Assembly: GCA_003278145.1 (NCBI GenBank)
Contig: QCGV01000001.1
Coordinates: 203,616 to 267,615, forward strand
Length of the DNA stretch: 64,000 bases
Source: OCS116 cluster bacterium AG-390-A19
Lineage (GTDB): Bacteria; Pseudomonadota; Alphaproteobacteria; MED-G09
Direction of reading: 5' to 3'
Shown here: positions 54,179 through 64,000 of the stretch, piece by piece
Layout of the letters: the number at the start of each line of letters is the position of its first letter
How positions within the stretch are numbered: position 1 is the first letter of the stretch
Made by a program: the position numbers and the translations under genes
Notes under the pieces: model-generated
The model's database searches: none
What the model saw: only the letters and a program-made list of their open reading frames with translations
What the model was told of the DNA's origin: nothing

Positions 54179-55597
54179 TTACGAGGTCCCACCTACTGTG
54201 ATTTCATCAATTCTTAAAGTAGGCTGACCAACTCCAACAGGAACGCTTTGACCAGCTTTTCCGCAAGTTCCTATTCCGTCATCAAGACATGTATCATTTC
54301 CAACCATTTTAATTTTTTTTAATGCTTGAGGTCCATCTCCGATTAAGGTTGCACCTTTAATTGGGTGTCCAATTTTACCATTTTCAATTTGATAACCTTC
54401 TGTACATGAGAAAACAAATTTTCCTGATGTTATATCAACCTGCCCACCACCAAAGTTAACCATATAGAGACCTTTCTTTACAGATTGTATAATCTCACTT
54501 GGGTCGTATTTTCCATTTGTCATAAAAGTATTAGTCATTCTAGGCATTGGTAAATGCATAAAGCTCTCTCTTCTACCATTTCCTGTAGGATTTTCATTCA
54601 TTAACCTAGCATTCATTTTATCTTGCAAATAACCCTTTAAAATTCCGTTTTCGATAAGCACGGTTTCACTTGTAGGTGTGCCTTCATCGTCAATATTTAA
54701 TGATCCTCTTCTATCAGGTATACTTCCATCATCTATTACAGTAACTTGTTCATCTGCAACTTTTTGACCAACCATATTTGTAAACGCTGATGTTTCTTTT
54801 CTATTAAAATCTCCCTCTAAACCATGCCCTACTGCTTCATGAAGAAGAACTCCAGGCCATCCTGCACCTAAAACTACTGTCATTTCACCAGCTGGCGTAT
54901 CTACTGAGTCGAGATTGGTAATTGCTTGTTTAAGAGCTTTTTTTGATGCATTTTCATAAAAATCTTTTGAAATTAATTTTTTATAATCCCATCTTCCGCC
55001 TGTTCCGTATGAACCAGACTCTTGTCTTTTTCCATTGTTTACTATTACTGATATATTTAGTCTTACTAGAGGTCTTTCATCAGTATTAATTGATCCATCT
55101 TTGTTGAAAATAACGATTGATTGGAAGCTACCAGATAAACTTACACTTACTTGCTGAACTCTATTGTCATAAGATCTTAAAAAGGAGTCAATATTTTTTA
55201 CTAGTTCGATTTTTTCATCGAAAGAAACACTATTTAAAGGATTTTGGTTTGAGTATAATTTATTATTTAATTTATTATTTATTTGATTTTTAGATTTATC
55301 TGAAAAATTAATATTATTACCCATTTTTGCTGCTTTAGCAGTTTCCATTGCTTTTTTGATAGAGTTTTTATTTAAAATGGTTGAATTTGCGAAACCAGTA
55401 GTCTCCTCTGATACCATTCTGATACCAAAACCACTGTTAATATCAAAATTTGAATTTTTAAGTCTTCCATCATCAAAAATAAATGACTCACTAGGTGTTT
55501 GTTCGAAAAAAAGCTCTCCTTCATCAGATTCATGTAGGCCTTTTTCTATCAATAGTGCTACATCATTTTTATCGATATCATCAAAAATATTTTGCAT
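54179..55597 (-). CDS. tldD: Metalloprotease TldD
   Basis: 472 aa; HEAVGHGLEGDFNRK (HExxxH). Confidence 0.97.
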   Translation of the reverse strand: MQNIFDDIDKNDVALLIEKGLHESDEGELFFEQTPSESFIFDDGRLKNSNFDINSGFGIRMVSEETTGFANSTILNKNSIKKAMETAKAAKMGNNINFSDKSKNQINNKLNNKLYSNQNPLNSVSFDEKIELVKNIDSFLRSYDNRVQQVSVSLSGSFQSIVIFNKDGSINTDERPLVRLNISVIVNNGKRQESGSYGTGGRWDYKKLISKDFYENASKKALKQAITNLDSVDTPAGEMTVVLGAGWPGVLLHEAVGHGLEGDFNRKETSAFTNMVGQKVADEQVTVIDDGSIPDRRGSLNIDDEGTPTSETVLIENGILKGYLQDKMNARLMNENPTGNGRRESFMHLPMPRMTNTFMTNGKYDPSEIIQSVKKGLYMVNFGGGQVDITSGKFVFSCTEGYQIENGKIGHPIKGATLIGDGPQALKKIKMVGNDTCLDDGIGTCGKAGQSVPVGVGQPTLRIDEITVGGTS

Positions 55598-55678
55598 AAA
55601 TAATATTCCTAGAAAATTGTTAAAAGATTTTAATAATAAAATATTCCATTTGGTATGAATACGATATATTTACTAACT

Positions 55679-57049
55679 ATGGAATATATTTCTACACGAG
55701 GAAAATCTAAAAATCTTCAATTTGAGGATGTTTTATTAACCGGGCTTGCGCCTGATGGAGGGTTATATGTTCCGAAAGAGTGGCCTCTTTTAAATTATAA
55801 CGAACTTAAAAATACCGATTATCATAAAATTGCTGCAGAAATTTTACATCCTTTTTTAAGTAGTTTTGTTAGCTATAACGATCTAATTAAATTAACTGAG
55901 AATGCCTATAGGTCTTTTGAGACTAAAGAAATGGCTCCTTTAGTTCAACTAGAGGAAAATAGGTATATTTTAGAATTATTTCATGGGCCAACCTTAGCTT
56001 TTAAAGATTTTGCCATGCTTTTATTAGCTGAATTATTTGACCTTTCATTGAAAAAAAGAAATGAAAAAATTACAATTATTGGTGCAACCTCAGGCGATAC
56101 AGGAAGTGCTGCCATTGAAGCATTTAAGAATAGTCAAAATGTAAATGTTTTTATTTTTTTTCCTAAAGGAAGAGTATCTGAGGTTCAAAGAAAACAAATG
56201 ACTACTACTGATGGATCTAATATCTTTCCTATAGAAATAGATGGAACATTCGACGACTGTCAAAATATTGTTAAAGATCTTTTTAAAGATAATATTTTTA
56301 ATACTGAAGTAAAGCTTGGGGCTATAAACTCAATTAATTGGGGAAGAATAGCTGCTCAAATTGTCTACTATTTTACATCATTTAAATTATTAAAAAATGA
56401 TCTAGTTTCTTATTCTGTTCCAACCGGAAATTTCGGAGATATTTTAGCTGGCTGGGTTGCAAAGCAAATGGGACTACCAATTAAAAATCTTATGATTGCA
56501 ACAAATGAAAATGATATCCTTTCAAGGGCATTAAAAACAGGTATTTATTCTATTGATAGAGCCAAAGCTACGATTTCACCAAGTATGGATATTCAAATCT
56601 CTAGTAATTTCGAGAGATTGCTTTTTGAAGCTTATGATAGGAATTCTTTAAGTATTGATAATTTAATGGATAATCTTAAAAATTCAAAAGAGTTTAAAAT
56701 AGAAAAAAATGCTCTAAATTTTATCAGGAATGATTTTTTGGCAACAAGCATTACTGAGCAAGAAACAAAAGAATGTATTTCAGATGTATATAGGAAAACT
56801 GGTTACATTCTTGATCCACATACTGCTGTTGGTTATGCCGCATCAAGGTCACTAGATGATAAAAATGGAGTCATTGTTACACTTGGTACTGCTCACCCCT
56901 CTAAATTTCCAATAGCTGTTGAAGATAGTATTAAAATAAAACCAGATATACCTGATAGGTTAAAAAAAGTTTTAAACAAAACAGAAAATTTTTCTAAAAT
57001 GGAAATTGATTTAAAAAAAATAAAAAATTTTATTAGCACCAGTATTTAA
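55679..57049 (+). CDS. thrC: Threonine synthase
   Basis: MEYISTRGKSKNLQFEDVLLTGLAPDGGLYVPKEWP...FHGPTLAFKDFA; ORF track start at 55655 is 8 codons upstream. Confidence 0.96.
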   Translation: MEYISTRGKSKNLQFEDVLLTGLAPDGGLYVPKEWPLLNYNELKNTDYHKIAAEILHPFLSSFVSYNDLIKLTENAYRSFETKEMAPLVQLEENRYILELFHGPTLAFKDFAMLLLAELFDLSLKKRNEKITIIGATSGDTGSAAIEAFKNSQNVNVFIFFPKGRVSEVQRKQMTTTDGSNIFPIEIDGTFDDCQNIVKDLFKDNIFNTEVKLGAINSINWGRIAAQIVYYFTSFKLLKNDLVSYSVPTGNFGDILAGWVAKQMGLPIKNLMIATNENDILSRALKTGIYSIDRAKATISPSMDIQISSNFERLLFEAYDRNSLSIDNLMDNLKNSKEFKIEKNALNFIRNDFLATSITEQETKECISDVYRKTGYILDPHTAVGYAASRSLDDKNGVIVTLGTAHPSKFPIAVEDSIKIKPDIPDRLKKVLNKTENFSKMEIDLKKIKNFISTSI

Positions 57050-57063
57050 CAGGAGTCATAATC

Positions 57064-58251
57064 TTGAAGTTTCTTTTTAGATTTTTATTAATTGTTTTTT
57101 GTATTTTTTATTCATCCAAAATAAAAGCTGATTTTTTAACCTTGGACTCACATATAGATATTCCTTTTGATTATATGACAAATCCAGAACATGACCCAGG
57201 AAATAAAACTGACATGCAGGTTGATTTTCAGAAAATGTTGGAGGGTAATTTAGACGGAGGATTTTTTATTGTCTATGTTGGTCAATCTGAATTAGATAAA
57301 AATGGTTTTCAGGATGCCAAGAAAAAGGCCATTATAAAATTTAATGCGATTAAGAAGATGGTTGAAAAATACCCCGAAAGAATTGTCTTAGTAAAAAATC
57401 CTAGTGAAGTTTATCAGGCAAAGAGAGAGGAAAAATTGTTTGCTGCAATAGGTATTGAGAATGGCTATGTAATTGGAGAGGATATTGAATTATTAGAATA
57501 TTTCTATGACTTAGGCGCCAGATATATGACTCTATCACATATCGGTCATAATCAAATTTCGGATAGTTCGTTACCGAAAAAATCTCTCAAAAATGATATC
57601 GAAATGCATGGTGGATTATCTGATTTTGGTAAAATTGTAATTAAAAAAATGAATGAATTAGGGATGATGATAGATATTAGTCATGTTTCAGATAAATCTG
57701 CTTTACAGGCAGTTGCACTTTCAAAGCACCCCGTAATTGCGTCTCATTCAGGCGTAAGGTCTGTTGCCGATCATCCTAGGAATATTCCAGATAACATCAT
57801 AAAAGAGGTTGCAAAAAAAGGAGGCGTTATTCAGGTTGTTGCTTTTTCATCATATGTAAAGGTTAATAAAGATAGGACAAATTCTATTATTAAATTAAGA
57901 GATTCTATTTTGAAAATGACTGGCGATATGAATTTCCTTCCAGAGAAACATATGAAATTAGCTGAATACAAAAATGGTATGGATGAAATTAATAAAGATT
58001 TTCCAATTCCTGACATTGATAATTTTATCGACCATATTGATTATATAGTTGACTTAGTAGGTATTGATTATGTCGGAATATCATCTGATTTTGGAGGTGG
58101 AGGAGGAATAAATGGTTGGTCTGATGCGTCTCAAACTTATAATATTACTAATTCATTATTGATGAGGGGTTACTCTAATGAAGAAATTAATAAAATTTGG
58201 TCAGAGAATTTTTTAAGAGTTTGGAAAACTGTATCCAAAAATATCTCATAA
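57064..58251 (+). CDS. Membrane (renal-type) dipeptidase, peptidase family M19, exported
   Basis: 395 aa, TTG start, signal peptide; LDSHIDIPFD, ISHVSDKSALQAVALSKHPVIASHSGVRSVADHPRN. Confidence 0.93.
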   Translation: MKFLFRFLLIVFCIFYSSKIKADFLTLDSHIDIPFDYMTNPEHDPGNKTDMQVDFQKMLEGNLDGGFFIVYVGQSELDKNGFQDAKKKAIIKFNAIKKMVEKYPERIVLVKNPSEVYQAKREEKLFAAIGIENGYVIGEDIELLEYFYDLGARYMTLSHIGHNQISDSSLPKKSLKNDIEMHGGLSDFGKIVIKKMNELGMMIDISHVSDKSALQAVALSKHPVIASHSGVRSVADHPRNIPDNIIKEVAKKGGVIQVVAFSSYVKVNKDRTNSIIKLRDSILKMTGDMNFLPEKHMKLAEYKNGMDEINKDFPIPDIDNFIDHIDYIVDLVGIDYVGISSDFGGGGGINGWSDASQTYNITNSLLMRGYSNEEINKIWSENFLRVWKTVSKNIS

Positions 58252-58336
58252 GTTAATTTAAAAAATTAAATAATTTTCTTTTTTTGTATAAATTACTATA
58301 ATTATTTCTTAATAAATTTTCAATCGGGAGACTAAT

Positions 58337-58819
58337 ATGACTATTAAAGAAGGCGATACATTACCAGAGGTTACTTTACACCATATGACCGAAAAAGGAC
58401 CAACTCCAATTACTTCAAGTGAATTATTTGGGGGTAAAAAAACTGTTCTTTTTGCAGTTCCTGGTGCATTTACACCAGGTTGCTCAATGCAACATTTGCC
58501 TGGGTTTGTTACTAATTCACAAGAAATTTTAGACAAAGGTGCTGATCAAATAGTTTGTTTATCAGTAAATGATGCGTTTGTAATGGATGCTTGGGGCAAG
58601 GATAAGGGTGCTGAACAAATACTAATGCTTGGTGATGGTAATGGAGATTTTACAGAAGCTACAGGATTAACTATGGATGGTTCAGGTTTTGGTTTGGGTT
58701 CAAGATCTCTTAGATATTCAATGATTATTGAGGATAATACTATTTCAAAATTAAATTTAGAATCTAATCCTGGTGAAATATCTGAATCAAGTGCTGAAAC
58801 TATTTTAAATCAATTATAG
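58337..58819 (+). CDS. Peroxiredoxin (Prx5-like)
   Basis: 160 aa; VLFAVPGAFTPGCSMQHLPGFVTN. Confidence 0.94.
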   Translation: MTIKEGDTLPEVTLHHMTEKGPTPITSSELFGGKKTVLFAVPGAFTPGCSMQHLPGFVTNSQEILDKGADQIVCLSVNDAFVMDAWGKDKGAEQILMLGDGNGDFTEATGLTMDGSGFGLGSRSLRYSMIIEDNTISKLNLESNPGEISESSAETILNQL

Positions 58820-58823
58820 AAAA

Positions 58824-59258
58824 TTATATTTTTTCTATACCCATACGAGCGAGTTCATCAGCTCGCTCGTTTCCTAAATTTCCAGCGTGACCTTTCACCC
58901 AGTTCCATTTGACGTTTCTATTATTTTGAAGGTCATCAAGTTGTATCCACAAATCACTATTTTTAACTACTTTTTTAGCTGAAGTTTTCCAATTATTTTT
59001 TTTCCAATTAAAAATCCACTTTGTTATCCCATCTTTTACATAATTGGAGTCAGTATATAGTATTATTTTGTGGTTTTCGTTTAAATATTCCAATGCTTTT
59101 ATGGCTGCAATTAGTTCCATTCTATTATTAGTTGTATTATTTTCTCCACCATAAATTTCAACAGTTTCCTCTTCAAGTTTGATGGTTGCACCCCATCCAC
59201 CGGGGCCTGGATTTCCGGAGCATGCTCCATCCGTATAAACTACAACTTCTTTATTCAT
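58824..59258 (-). CDS. rnhA: Ribonuclease HI
   Basis: 144 aa; [49 protein letters not shown]. Confidence 0.97.
   Translation of the reverse strand: MNKEVVVYTDGACSGNPGPGGWGATIKLEEETVEIYGGENNTTNNRMELIAAIKALEYLNENHKIILYTDSNYVKDGITKWIFNWKKNNWKTSAKKVVKNSDLWIQLDDLQNNRNVKWNWVKGHAGNLGNERADELARMGIEKI
58845..58870. other. Perfect 9-bp GC-rich inverted repeat within the 3' coding end of rnhA
   Basis: acgagcgag-ttcatcag-ctcgctcgt. Confidence 0.65.
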
Positions 59259-60216
59259 TTAAATTATAATATCCTTTATCAGCATTCAATTCATGAAATT
59301 TTATTATTTCCAGGAATTCCATTGGGTCTTGATAGTTAACAATATCGAGATCATTTTTATTTTTCCAGTTATCAATTCTAGTTAAAAAGAATCTTAGAGA
59401 TGATGCATGGCAAAGAAAAGGAATTAATATAATTTCCTCTTTTTCTAATTTTCTTATGGATTGGTAACCTCTAATTAAGTTATGAAAAAAATCTTTTTTG
59501 AGTTCATTATTTTCATTAAAACACCAAGCGTTTATACAGATACATAAATCGTATATAAAGAAATCGTTACACGAGAAATAGAAATCAATTAATCCTGAAA
59601 CTTTTTCCTCCTTAAAAAGAACATTATCTGGAAATAAATCTCCATGAATAATGCCAGAGGGTAAATTTTTAGGCCATTTTTCTTTTATTTTAATAATTTT
59701 ATTTTTAATTTTCTCAAATAGATTACTTTCAAATTTATTAATCTTATCTTTATTTTTTATTAGAAGTTTTTCCCAACCATTTATTGAGAGATCATTTTTT
59801 TTCTTCATTGGAAAATCTTTTGTACTGATATGCATTTCAGCAAGAACTTTTCCAATTTCAAAGGTATGATTTTTTTTGATATTTAATGTAGATTTTCCAT
59901 TTAAGAAAGTTAATAAGGCTGCTGGTTTTGATTTAATTTTACCAATATAATTTAAGGAAGAATTTTTAATAGGTGTTGGACATTTAATTCCTTGGGAAGA
60001 TAAATAATTCATTAAACTTAAGAAAAAATCTAAGTCATTATTTTCATCTATATTTTCATAAATTGTTAAAATAAAATCTTTTGAATCAATTCTAGTTTTA
60101 TAATTAGTATTTTGTATACCTTCATTAATGCCAATAAATGATTCAACATTTTTAAGATTATAATCATTAAGAAAAAAGCTTAATTCTTCTTCTGAAATAT
60201 GTGTAAATACTCCCAT
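59251..60216 (-). CDS. thrB: Homoserine kinase, ThrB2/APH-fold type
   Basis: 321 aa; [33 protein letters not shown]; ispH-thrB-rnhA order. Confidence 0.94.
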   Translation of the reverse strand: MGVFTHISEEELSFFLNDYNLKNVESFIGINEGIQNTNYKTRIDSKDFILTIYENIDENNDLDFFLSLMNYLSSQGIKCPTPIKNSSLNYIGKIKSKPAALLTFLNGKSTLNIKKNHTFEIGKVLAEMHISTKDFPMKKKNDLSINGWEKLLIKNKDKINKFESNLFEKIKNKIIKIKEKWPKNLPSGIIHGDLFPDNVLFKEEKVSGLIDFYFSCNDFFIYDLCICINAWCFNENNELKKDFFHNLIRGYQSIRKLEKEEIILIPFLCHASSLRFFLTRIDNWKNKNDLDIVNYQDPMEFLEIIKFHELNADKGYYNLNE

Positions 60217-60219
60217 ATT

Positions 60220-61167
60220 TTATTCCCTAAGCTCTTTAGGTAACTTAAAGGTAATATTTTCATTTGCTATAGTATTTTTTCTAATTTCAACTTTAAATTT
60301 TTTATTTATTATTTTTAGAAATTCATTAATCAAAATTTCAGGTGCGCTTGCGCTAGCGGTTAATCCTATTGATCTGAATTTTTCCATTTCCTTCCAGTCT
60401 ACAGAATTAATATCAGAAACTAGGAAATTATTTCTACATCCTGATTTTTTTGCAACTTCAACCAATCTTATAGAGTTTGATGAATTCTCACCTCCAATAA
60501 CATAAATAGCATCACATTTATTTGCGATACTTTTTACCGCCATTTGCCGATTAGTTGTAGCATAACAAATATCTTCACGAGGTGGTTCGATTATATCTGG
60601 AAACTTTTTTTTAAGTAATTTAATTAATTTTGCCGTATCATCTACAGATAATGTCGTTTGAGTAATAAGCGCAACTTTATCATATTTATCTTTGTCTAGA
60701 CTGTTTATATCATTTTCATTTTCAAGAAGGGTAATTGAATTTTTAGGTATTTGGCCCATTGTACCATCGACCTCTGGATGACCTTTGTGGCCAATTAAAA
60801 AAATATGAAAACCATTATCAAAATGTCTTTTTGCTTCAAAATGAACTTTTAAAACTAATGGACAGGTTGCGTCTGTAAAATCCATTTTTTTTGTACTTGC
60901 CTCTTTTTTTACCTCAGATGAAACTCCATGTGCTGAAAAAATAACTCTTTGACCATCAGGAATATCATCTAATTCATCAACAAAAATAACACCTTTTTCC
61001 TCTAGATCATTAACTACCCAAGGATTGTGAACAATTTCATGCCTTACATAAATTGGCGGTCCATATTTTTCTAAGCTTAGTTCAACAATATTTATTGCTC
61101 TTTCTACACCTGCACAAAAACCTCTTGGATTTGGTAAATATAATATTTTTTCAATTTTTTTATTCAT
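60220..61167 (-). CDS. ispH: 4-hydroxy-3-methylbut-2-enyl diphosphate reductase
   Basis: 315 aa; NPRGFCAGVERAI, HEIVHNPWVV, DATCPLVLKVH. Confidence 0.97.
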   Translation of the reverse strand: MNKKIEKILYLPNPRGFCAGVERAINIVELSLEKYGPPIYVRHEIVHNPWVVNDLEEKGVIFVDELDDIPDGQRVIFSAHGVSSEVKKEASTKKMDFTDATCPLVLKVHFEAKRHFDNGFHIFLIGHKGHPEVDGTMGQIPKNSITLLENENDINSLDKDKYDKVALITQTTLSVDDTAKLIKLLKKKFPDIIEPPREDICYATTNRQMAVKSIANKCDAIYVIGGENSSNSIRLVEVAKKSGCRNNFLVSDINSVDWKEMEKFRSIGLTASASAPEILINEFLKIINKKFKVEIRKNTIANENITFKLPKELRE

Positions 61168-61254
61168 TTTATAGATATGATCAACTACGGTACATATTAA
61201 TTAAATATAAACGTTTTCTTTATAGTTTGTTATTAGGTTTGGGAAAAGTTAATT

Positions 61255-61707
61255 ATGCTAAAATTTATTTATACAATACTTATTGTTGTTTTAATTACAT
61301 CATGTAGTTCTTCTGATTTTGAATTTGACCCTGGTGCATGCCCAAGAGCTGCTATTATGTCTGGGTCAGAAACAAGCATGTTTAATGGATTAAAGATAGA
61401 ATTAAATAGAACAGTAATGATTTGTGAATATAACGTTAAAAGAAAAAAGATAGATTTTAATGTAGGAATTATAGGTGATATTATCAATCAGGATCAATTA
61501 TCAGTTAGTACAATACAAATTCCTTTGTTTATTGCTTTTGTTGGACCTAATGATGTTGTTATAGATAAATGGTCAAAAAATAATATTATTAAAATTAATA
61601 ATAAAAAGATAACATCTTTCAGTATTGGAATAGAGAATCTTAGATCAGATATTATGGAGGGAAGAACTGGATCTTCCTACAAAGTATTGATAGGAATTCA
61701 AAAATAA
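61255..61707 (+). CDS. Hypothetical small lipoprotein
   Basis: 150 aa; signal peptide plus lipobox MLKFIYTILIVVLITSCSSS. Confidence 0.75.
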   Translation: MLKFIYTILIVVLITSCSSSDFEFDPGACPRAAIMSGSETSMFNGLKIELNRTVMICEYNVKRKKIDFNVGIIGDIINQDQLSVSTIQIPLFIAFVGPNDVVIDKWSKNNIIKINNKKITSFSIGIENLRSDIMEGRTGSSYKVLIGIQK

Positions 61708-61750
61708 TATAAAAATGACATTGAAAAGAATCAATATAATATAAAAGTAT

Positions 61751-61919
61751 CTCTGCGGGAGAGACTATCTTTAGCGCCGAAGGAGCAACCGCCCTCGGAA
61801 ACTCTCAGGCAAAAGGACCGCAGAAATATTTGACTCTGGAAAGAAAATCATATGATTTCACCCACGGGGTAAGTATTTAATTATACGAAATCTCTCAGGT
61901 TCCAACGACAGAGGAGGGC
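61751..61919 (+). ncRNA. Tandem glycine riboswitch (aptamer I ~61751-61824, aptamer II ~61831-61919)
   Basis: ctctgcgggagagac...gccgaaggagcaaccgccctcggaaactctcaggcaaaaggaccgcaga, then gactctggaaag...cacccacggggtaag...atctctcaggttccaacgacagagg; directly upstream of gcvT. Confidence 0.96.
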
Positions 61920-61954
61920 AGGCTTAAAAGCCTTATTTCTGTCAAGGAGTCTAA

Positions 61955-63085
61955 ATGTCTGAATTAATAAATGAAAATATTTCTATTGAGAAAACCTCTC
62001 TTTTTGATTTTCATAACAAAAATAATGCAAAAATAGTTCCATTCGGCGGTTATTATCTTCCTATAAATTATCCTTCAGGAATTATTGCTGAGCATAATCA
62101 TACTAGATTAAAAGCGAGCTTATTTGATGTTTCTCATATGGGGCAAATTGAGATAAATGGCCCTTTTGTTATGGAGGCCATGGAGAAAATTCTTCCAATA
62201 TCATTTTCAAAGTTAGCACCTGGAAAGATTAAATATACTCAACTCTTAAACCATGAGGGAAAAATAATAGATGATTTAATGATTCATAAAACTAGGGATG
62301 ATAATAGTGTTTGGCTTGTTGTAAATGCTGCTTGTAAACAAAAAGATATCAATCATCTTAGAGATAATTTAAATAAAAAATTTAACATTAACCTAAGAAA
62401 TGATCTTTCCTTAATAGCCTTGCAAGGTCCTAAGTCAGAAAAAATATTAGTAGATTTAATTCCTGAAATTAAAGGGATGGAATTTATGTCTAGTAGTTGG
62501 TTTAGATACAAAAATTATGAAATTTTAATATCAAGATGTGGTTACACTGGAGAGGATGGTTTTGAAATTTCGATCCCTAATAAGCACGTTGTTACATTTA
62601 CTGAAAAACTTTTAAAAAATAACGATGTTAAATTAGCAGGGCTTGGAGCAAGAGACTCGCTTAGATTAGAGGCGGGTCTTTGTTTATATGGGCACGATAT
62701 AGATATAGAAAAAAATCCTATCGAGGCTGGCCTAAAATGGTCGATATGTAAGGATAGAGTTGATAAACAAGATTTTATTGGCGGCCAAGCTATTGCAGGT
62801 GAGTATAAAAAAGGACCTCAAAGAAATTTATTAGGTTTTCTTCCTAAAGGAAGGGCTCCTGCTAGAGAGGGTACTCTAATATACGATTCTAGTAATAAGT
62901 TGATTGGTGAAGTAACAAGCGGAGGTTTTTCTCCTTCTTTAGGGGTACCAATATCTATGGGTTATATAATTTCTTCTTTTAATAATAAAAAAGAAGTTTT
63001 TTTAGATGTTCGTGGAAAAAAAATACCAGCAGATATTATAAAGCTCCCATTTGTTCCTCATAATTATTTTAAAAGGAAAAAGTGA
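61955..63085 (+). CDS. gcvT: Glycine cleavage system T protein (aminomethyltransferase)
   Basis: 376 aa; FDVSHMGQIEINGP, GYTGEDGFEISIP, followed by gcvH. Confidence 0.95.
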   Translation: MSELINENISIEKTSLFDFHNKNNAKIVPFGGYYLPINYPSGIIAEHNHTRLKASLFDVSHMGQIEINGPFVMEAMEKILPISFSKLAPGKIKYTQLLNHEGKIIDDLMIHKTRDDNSVWLVVNAACKQKDINHLRDNLNKKFNINLRNDLSLIALQGPKSEKILVDLIPEIKGMEFMSSSWFRYKNYEILISRCGYTGEDGFEISIPNKHVVTFTEKLLKNNDVKLAGLGARDSLRLEAGLCLYGHDIDIEKNPIEAGLKWSICKDRVDKQDFIGGQAIAGEYKKGPQRNLLGFLPKGRAPAREGTLIYDSSNKLIGEVTSGGFSPSLGVPISMGYIISSFNNKKEVFLDVRGKKIPADIIKLPFVPHNYFKRKK

Positions 63086-63457
63086 ATGACAGATATTTTT
63101 TATACCAAAGATCATGAATGGATAAAAGTTAATGGCGATGAGGGTGTTGTTGGGATTACATCTTATGCAAGTGAGCAATTAGGAGATATTGTTTTTGTTG
63201 AATTACCAGAAAAAGGAAACTCTTTTGATCAAGGAAAAGATGTTGCAGTAATTGAGTCTGTCAAAGCGGCAAGTGAAATCTATTCTCCTGCTTCTGGAGA
63301 AATTTTTGAAACTAATTCTTCATTGGAAGAAAAACCTGAAATTATTAATGAAGATCCTTTAGATAGTGGATGGCTCTATAAGATAATTATCAAAAACAAA
63401 GATGAGCTTAAAAATTTAATGAGTGAAGAAGAATACAAGAAATTAATTGGAGCATAA
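63086..63457 (+). CDS. gcvH: Glycine cleavage system H protein
   Basis: 123 aa; [42 protein letters not shown]. Confidence 0.97.
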   Translation: MTDIFYTKDHEWIKVNGDEGVVGITSYASEQLGDIVFVELPEKGNSFDQGKDVAVIESVKAASEIYSPASGEIFETNSSLEEKPEIINEDPLDSGWLYKIIIKNKDELKNLMSEEEYKKLIGA

Positions 63458-63461
63458 ATCA

Positions 63462-64000
63462 ATGAGATATTTACCTTTAACAAATGATGACAGAAAGAAT
63501 ATGAAAAAGATCATTGGCATAAATGACATTAATGAAATGTTTACCAATGTTCCAAAAGAAGTTTCATTGGATCCCAAATTTAATTTACCAAACCATAAAA
63601 CTGAAATGGAAGTAGGAAAAATTTTATCTGAAATTGCTAATAAAAATATTAACTCCAACCAAGTACCATTTTTTTTAGGAGCAGGAGCTTATAAGCACCA
63701 TATTCCTGCTACTGTTGATCACATAATCCAGCGTTCTGAATTTTTAACATCATATACCCCTTATCAACCTGAGATCTCTCAAGGCACTCTTCAATATCTC
63801 TTTGAATTTCAAACCCAGGTCTCTCTTATTACAGGAATGGATGTCTCTAACGCATCTATGTATGACGGGTCTACCTCAACAGCTGAAGCAGTATCAATGG
63901 CAAAAAGAATTACTAAAAGAAATAAAGTAGTGCTATCTCCAACACTACACCCTCAATATGCAGAGGTAATCAATACATTAATTAGCTCCAATGAAGATGA
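63462..64000 (+). CDS. gcvPA: Glycine dehydrogenase (decarboxylating) subunit 1 (truncated by window edge)
   Basis: [34 protein letters not shown]...[47 protein letters not shown]. Confidence 0.95.
   Translation, partial: MRYLPLTNDDRKNMKKIIGINDINEMFTNVPKEVSLDPKFNLPNHKTEMEVGKILSEIANKNINSNQVPFFLGAGAYKHHIPATVDHIIQRSEFLTSYTPYQPEISQGTLQYLFEFQTQVSLITGMDVSNASMYDGSTSTAEAVSMAKRITKRNKVVLSPTLHPQYAEVINTLISSNED

Noticed and set aside
13140-55597. Presence of both PmbA/TldE (13140-14474) and TldD (54179-55597) as a modified-peptide (RiPP) system
   Set aside because: TldD/TldE are common bacterial housekeeping proteases; no precursor peptide or modification enzyme is nearby, and the genes are ~40 kb apart.
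61955-63085. Possible DMSP demethylase DmdA (GcvT-fold)
   Set aside because: Riboswitch upstream and gcvH-gcvPA immediately downstream make it GcvT.
1-64000. CRISPR arrays, prophage, transposases, toxin-antitoxin or defence islands
   Set aside because: No direct-repeat arrays, integrase/transposase ORFs or accessory gene blocks were seen; gene content is housekeeping throughout.

Overview
AT-rich, densely packed, ordinary-looking chromosomal window from what is probably a streamlined (marine-type) alphaproteobacterium. This is inferred from gene order (carAB divergent from yqeY-dnaG-rpoD; mutY/dciA/dsbA-like/smc; atpI-B-E-F'-F split from the rest of the ATP synthase; ispH-thrB-rnhA) and base composition. 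About 55 protein genes are recognisable, nearly all housekeeping: pyrimidine, NAD, isoprenoid, aromatic, glycine-cleavage and fatty-acid/DMSP-type acyl-CoA metabolism, plus tRNA and rRNA modification. RNA features are one tRNA-Ile2(CAU) behind rpoD and a tandem glycine riboswitch in front of gcvT-gcvH-gcvPA. I see no prophage, transposon, CRISPR array, defence island or obviously new multi-gene system. The observations most worth a second look are: (1) a PPDK-like gene lacking the PEP/pyruvate TIM barrel; (2) a family-4 UDG-like protein that appears to lack its Fe-S ligands and catalytic motifs; (3) dxs broken by one extra A in an A6 run just before its TPP motif; (4) strong hairpins inside the coding ends of convergent genes; (5) a 249-bp tandem duplication in the SMC coiled coil; (6) a possible switching hairpin in the glycine riboswitch expression platform. 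All calls come from reading the sequence and motifs; no database search was run.
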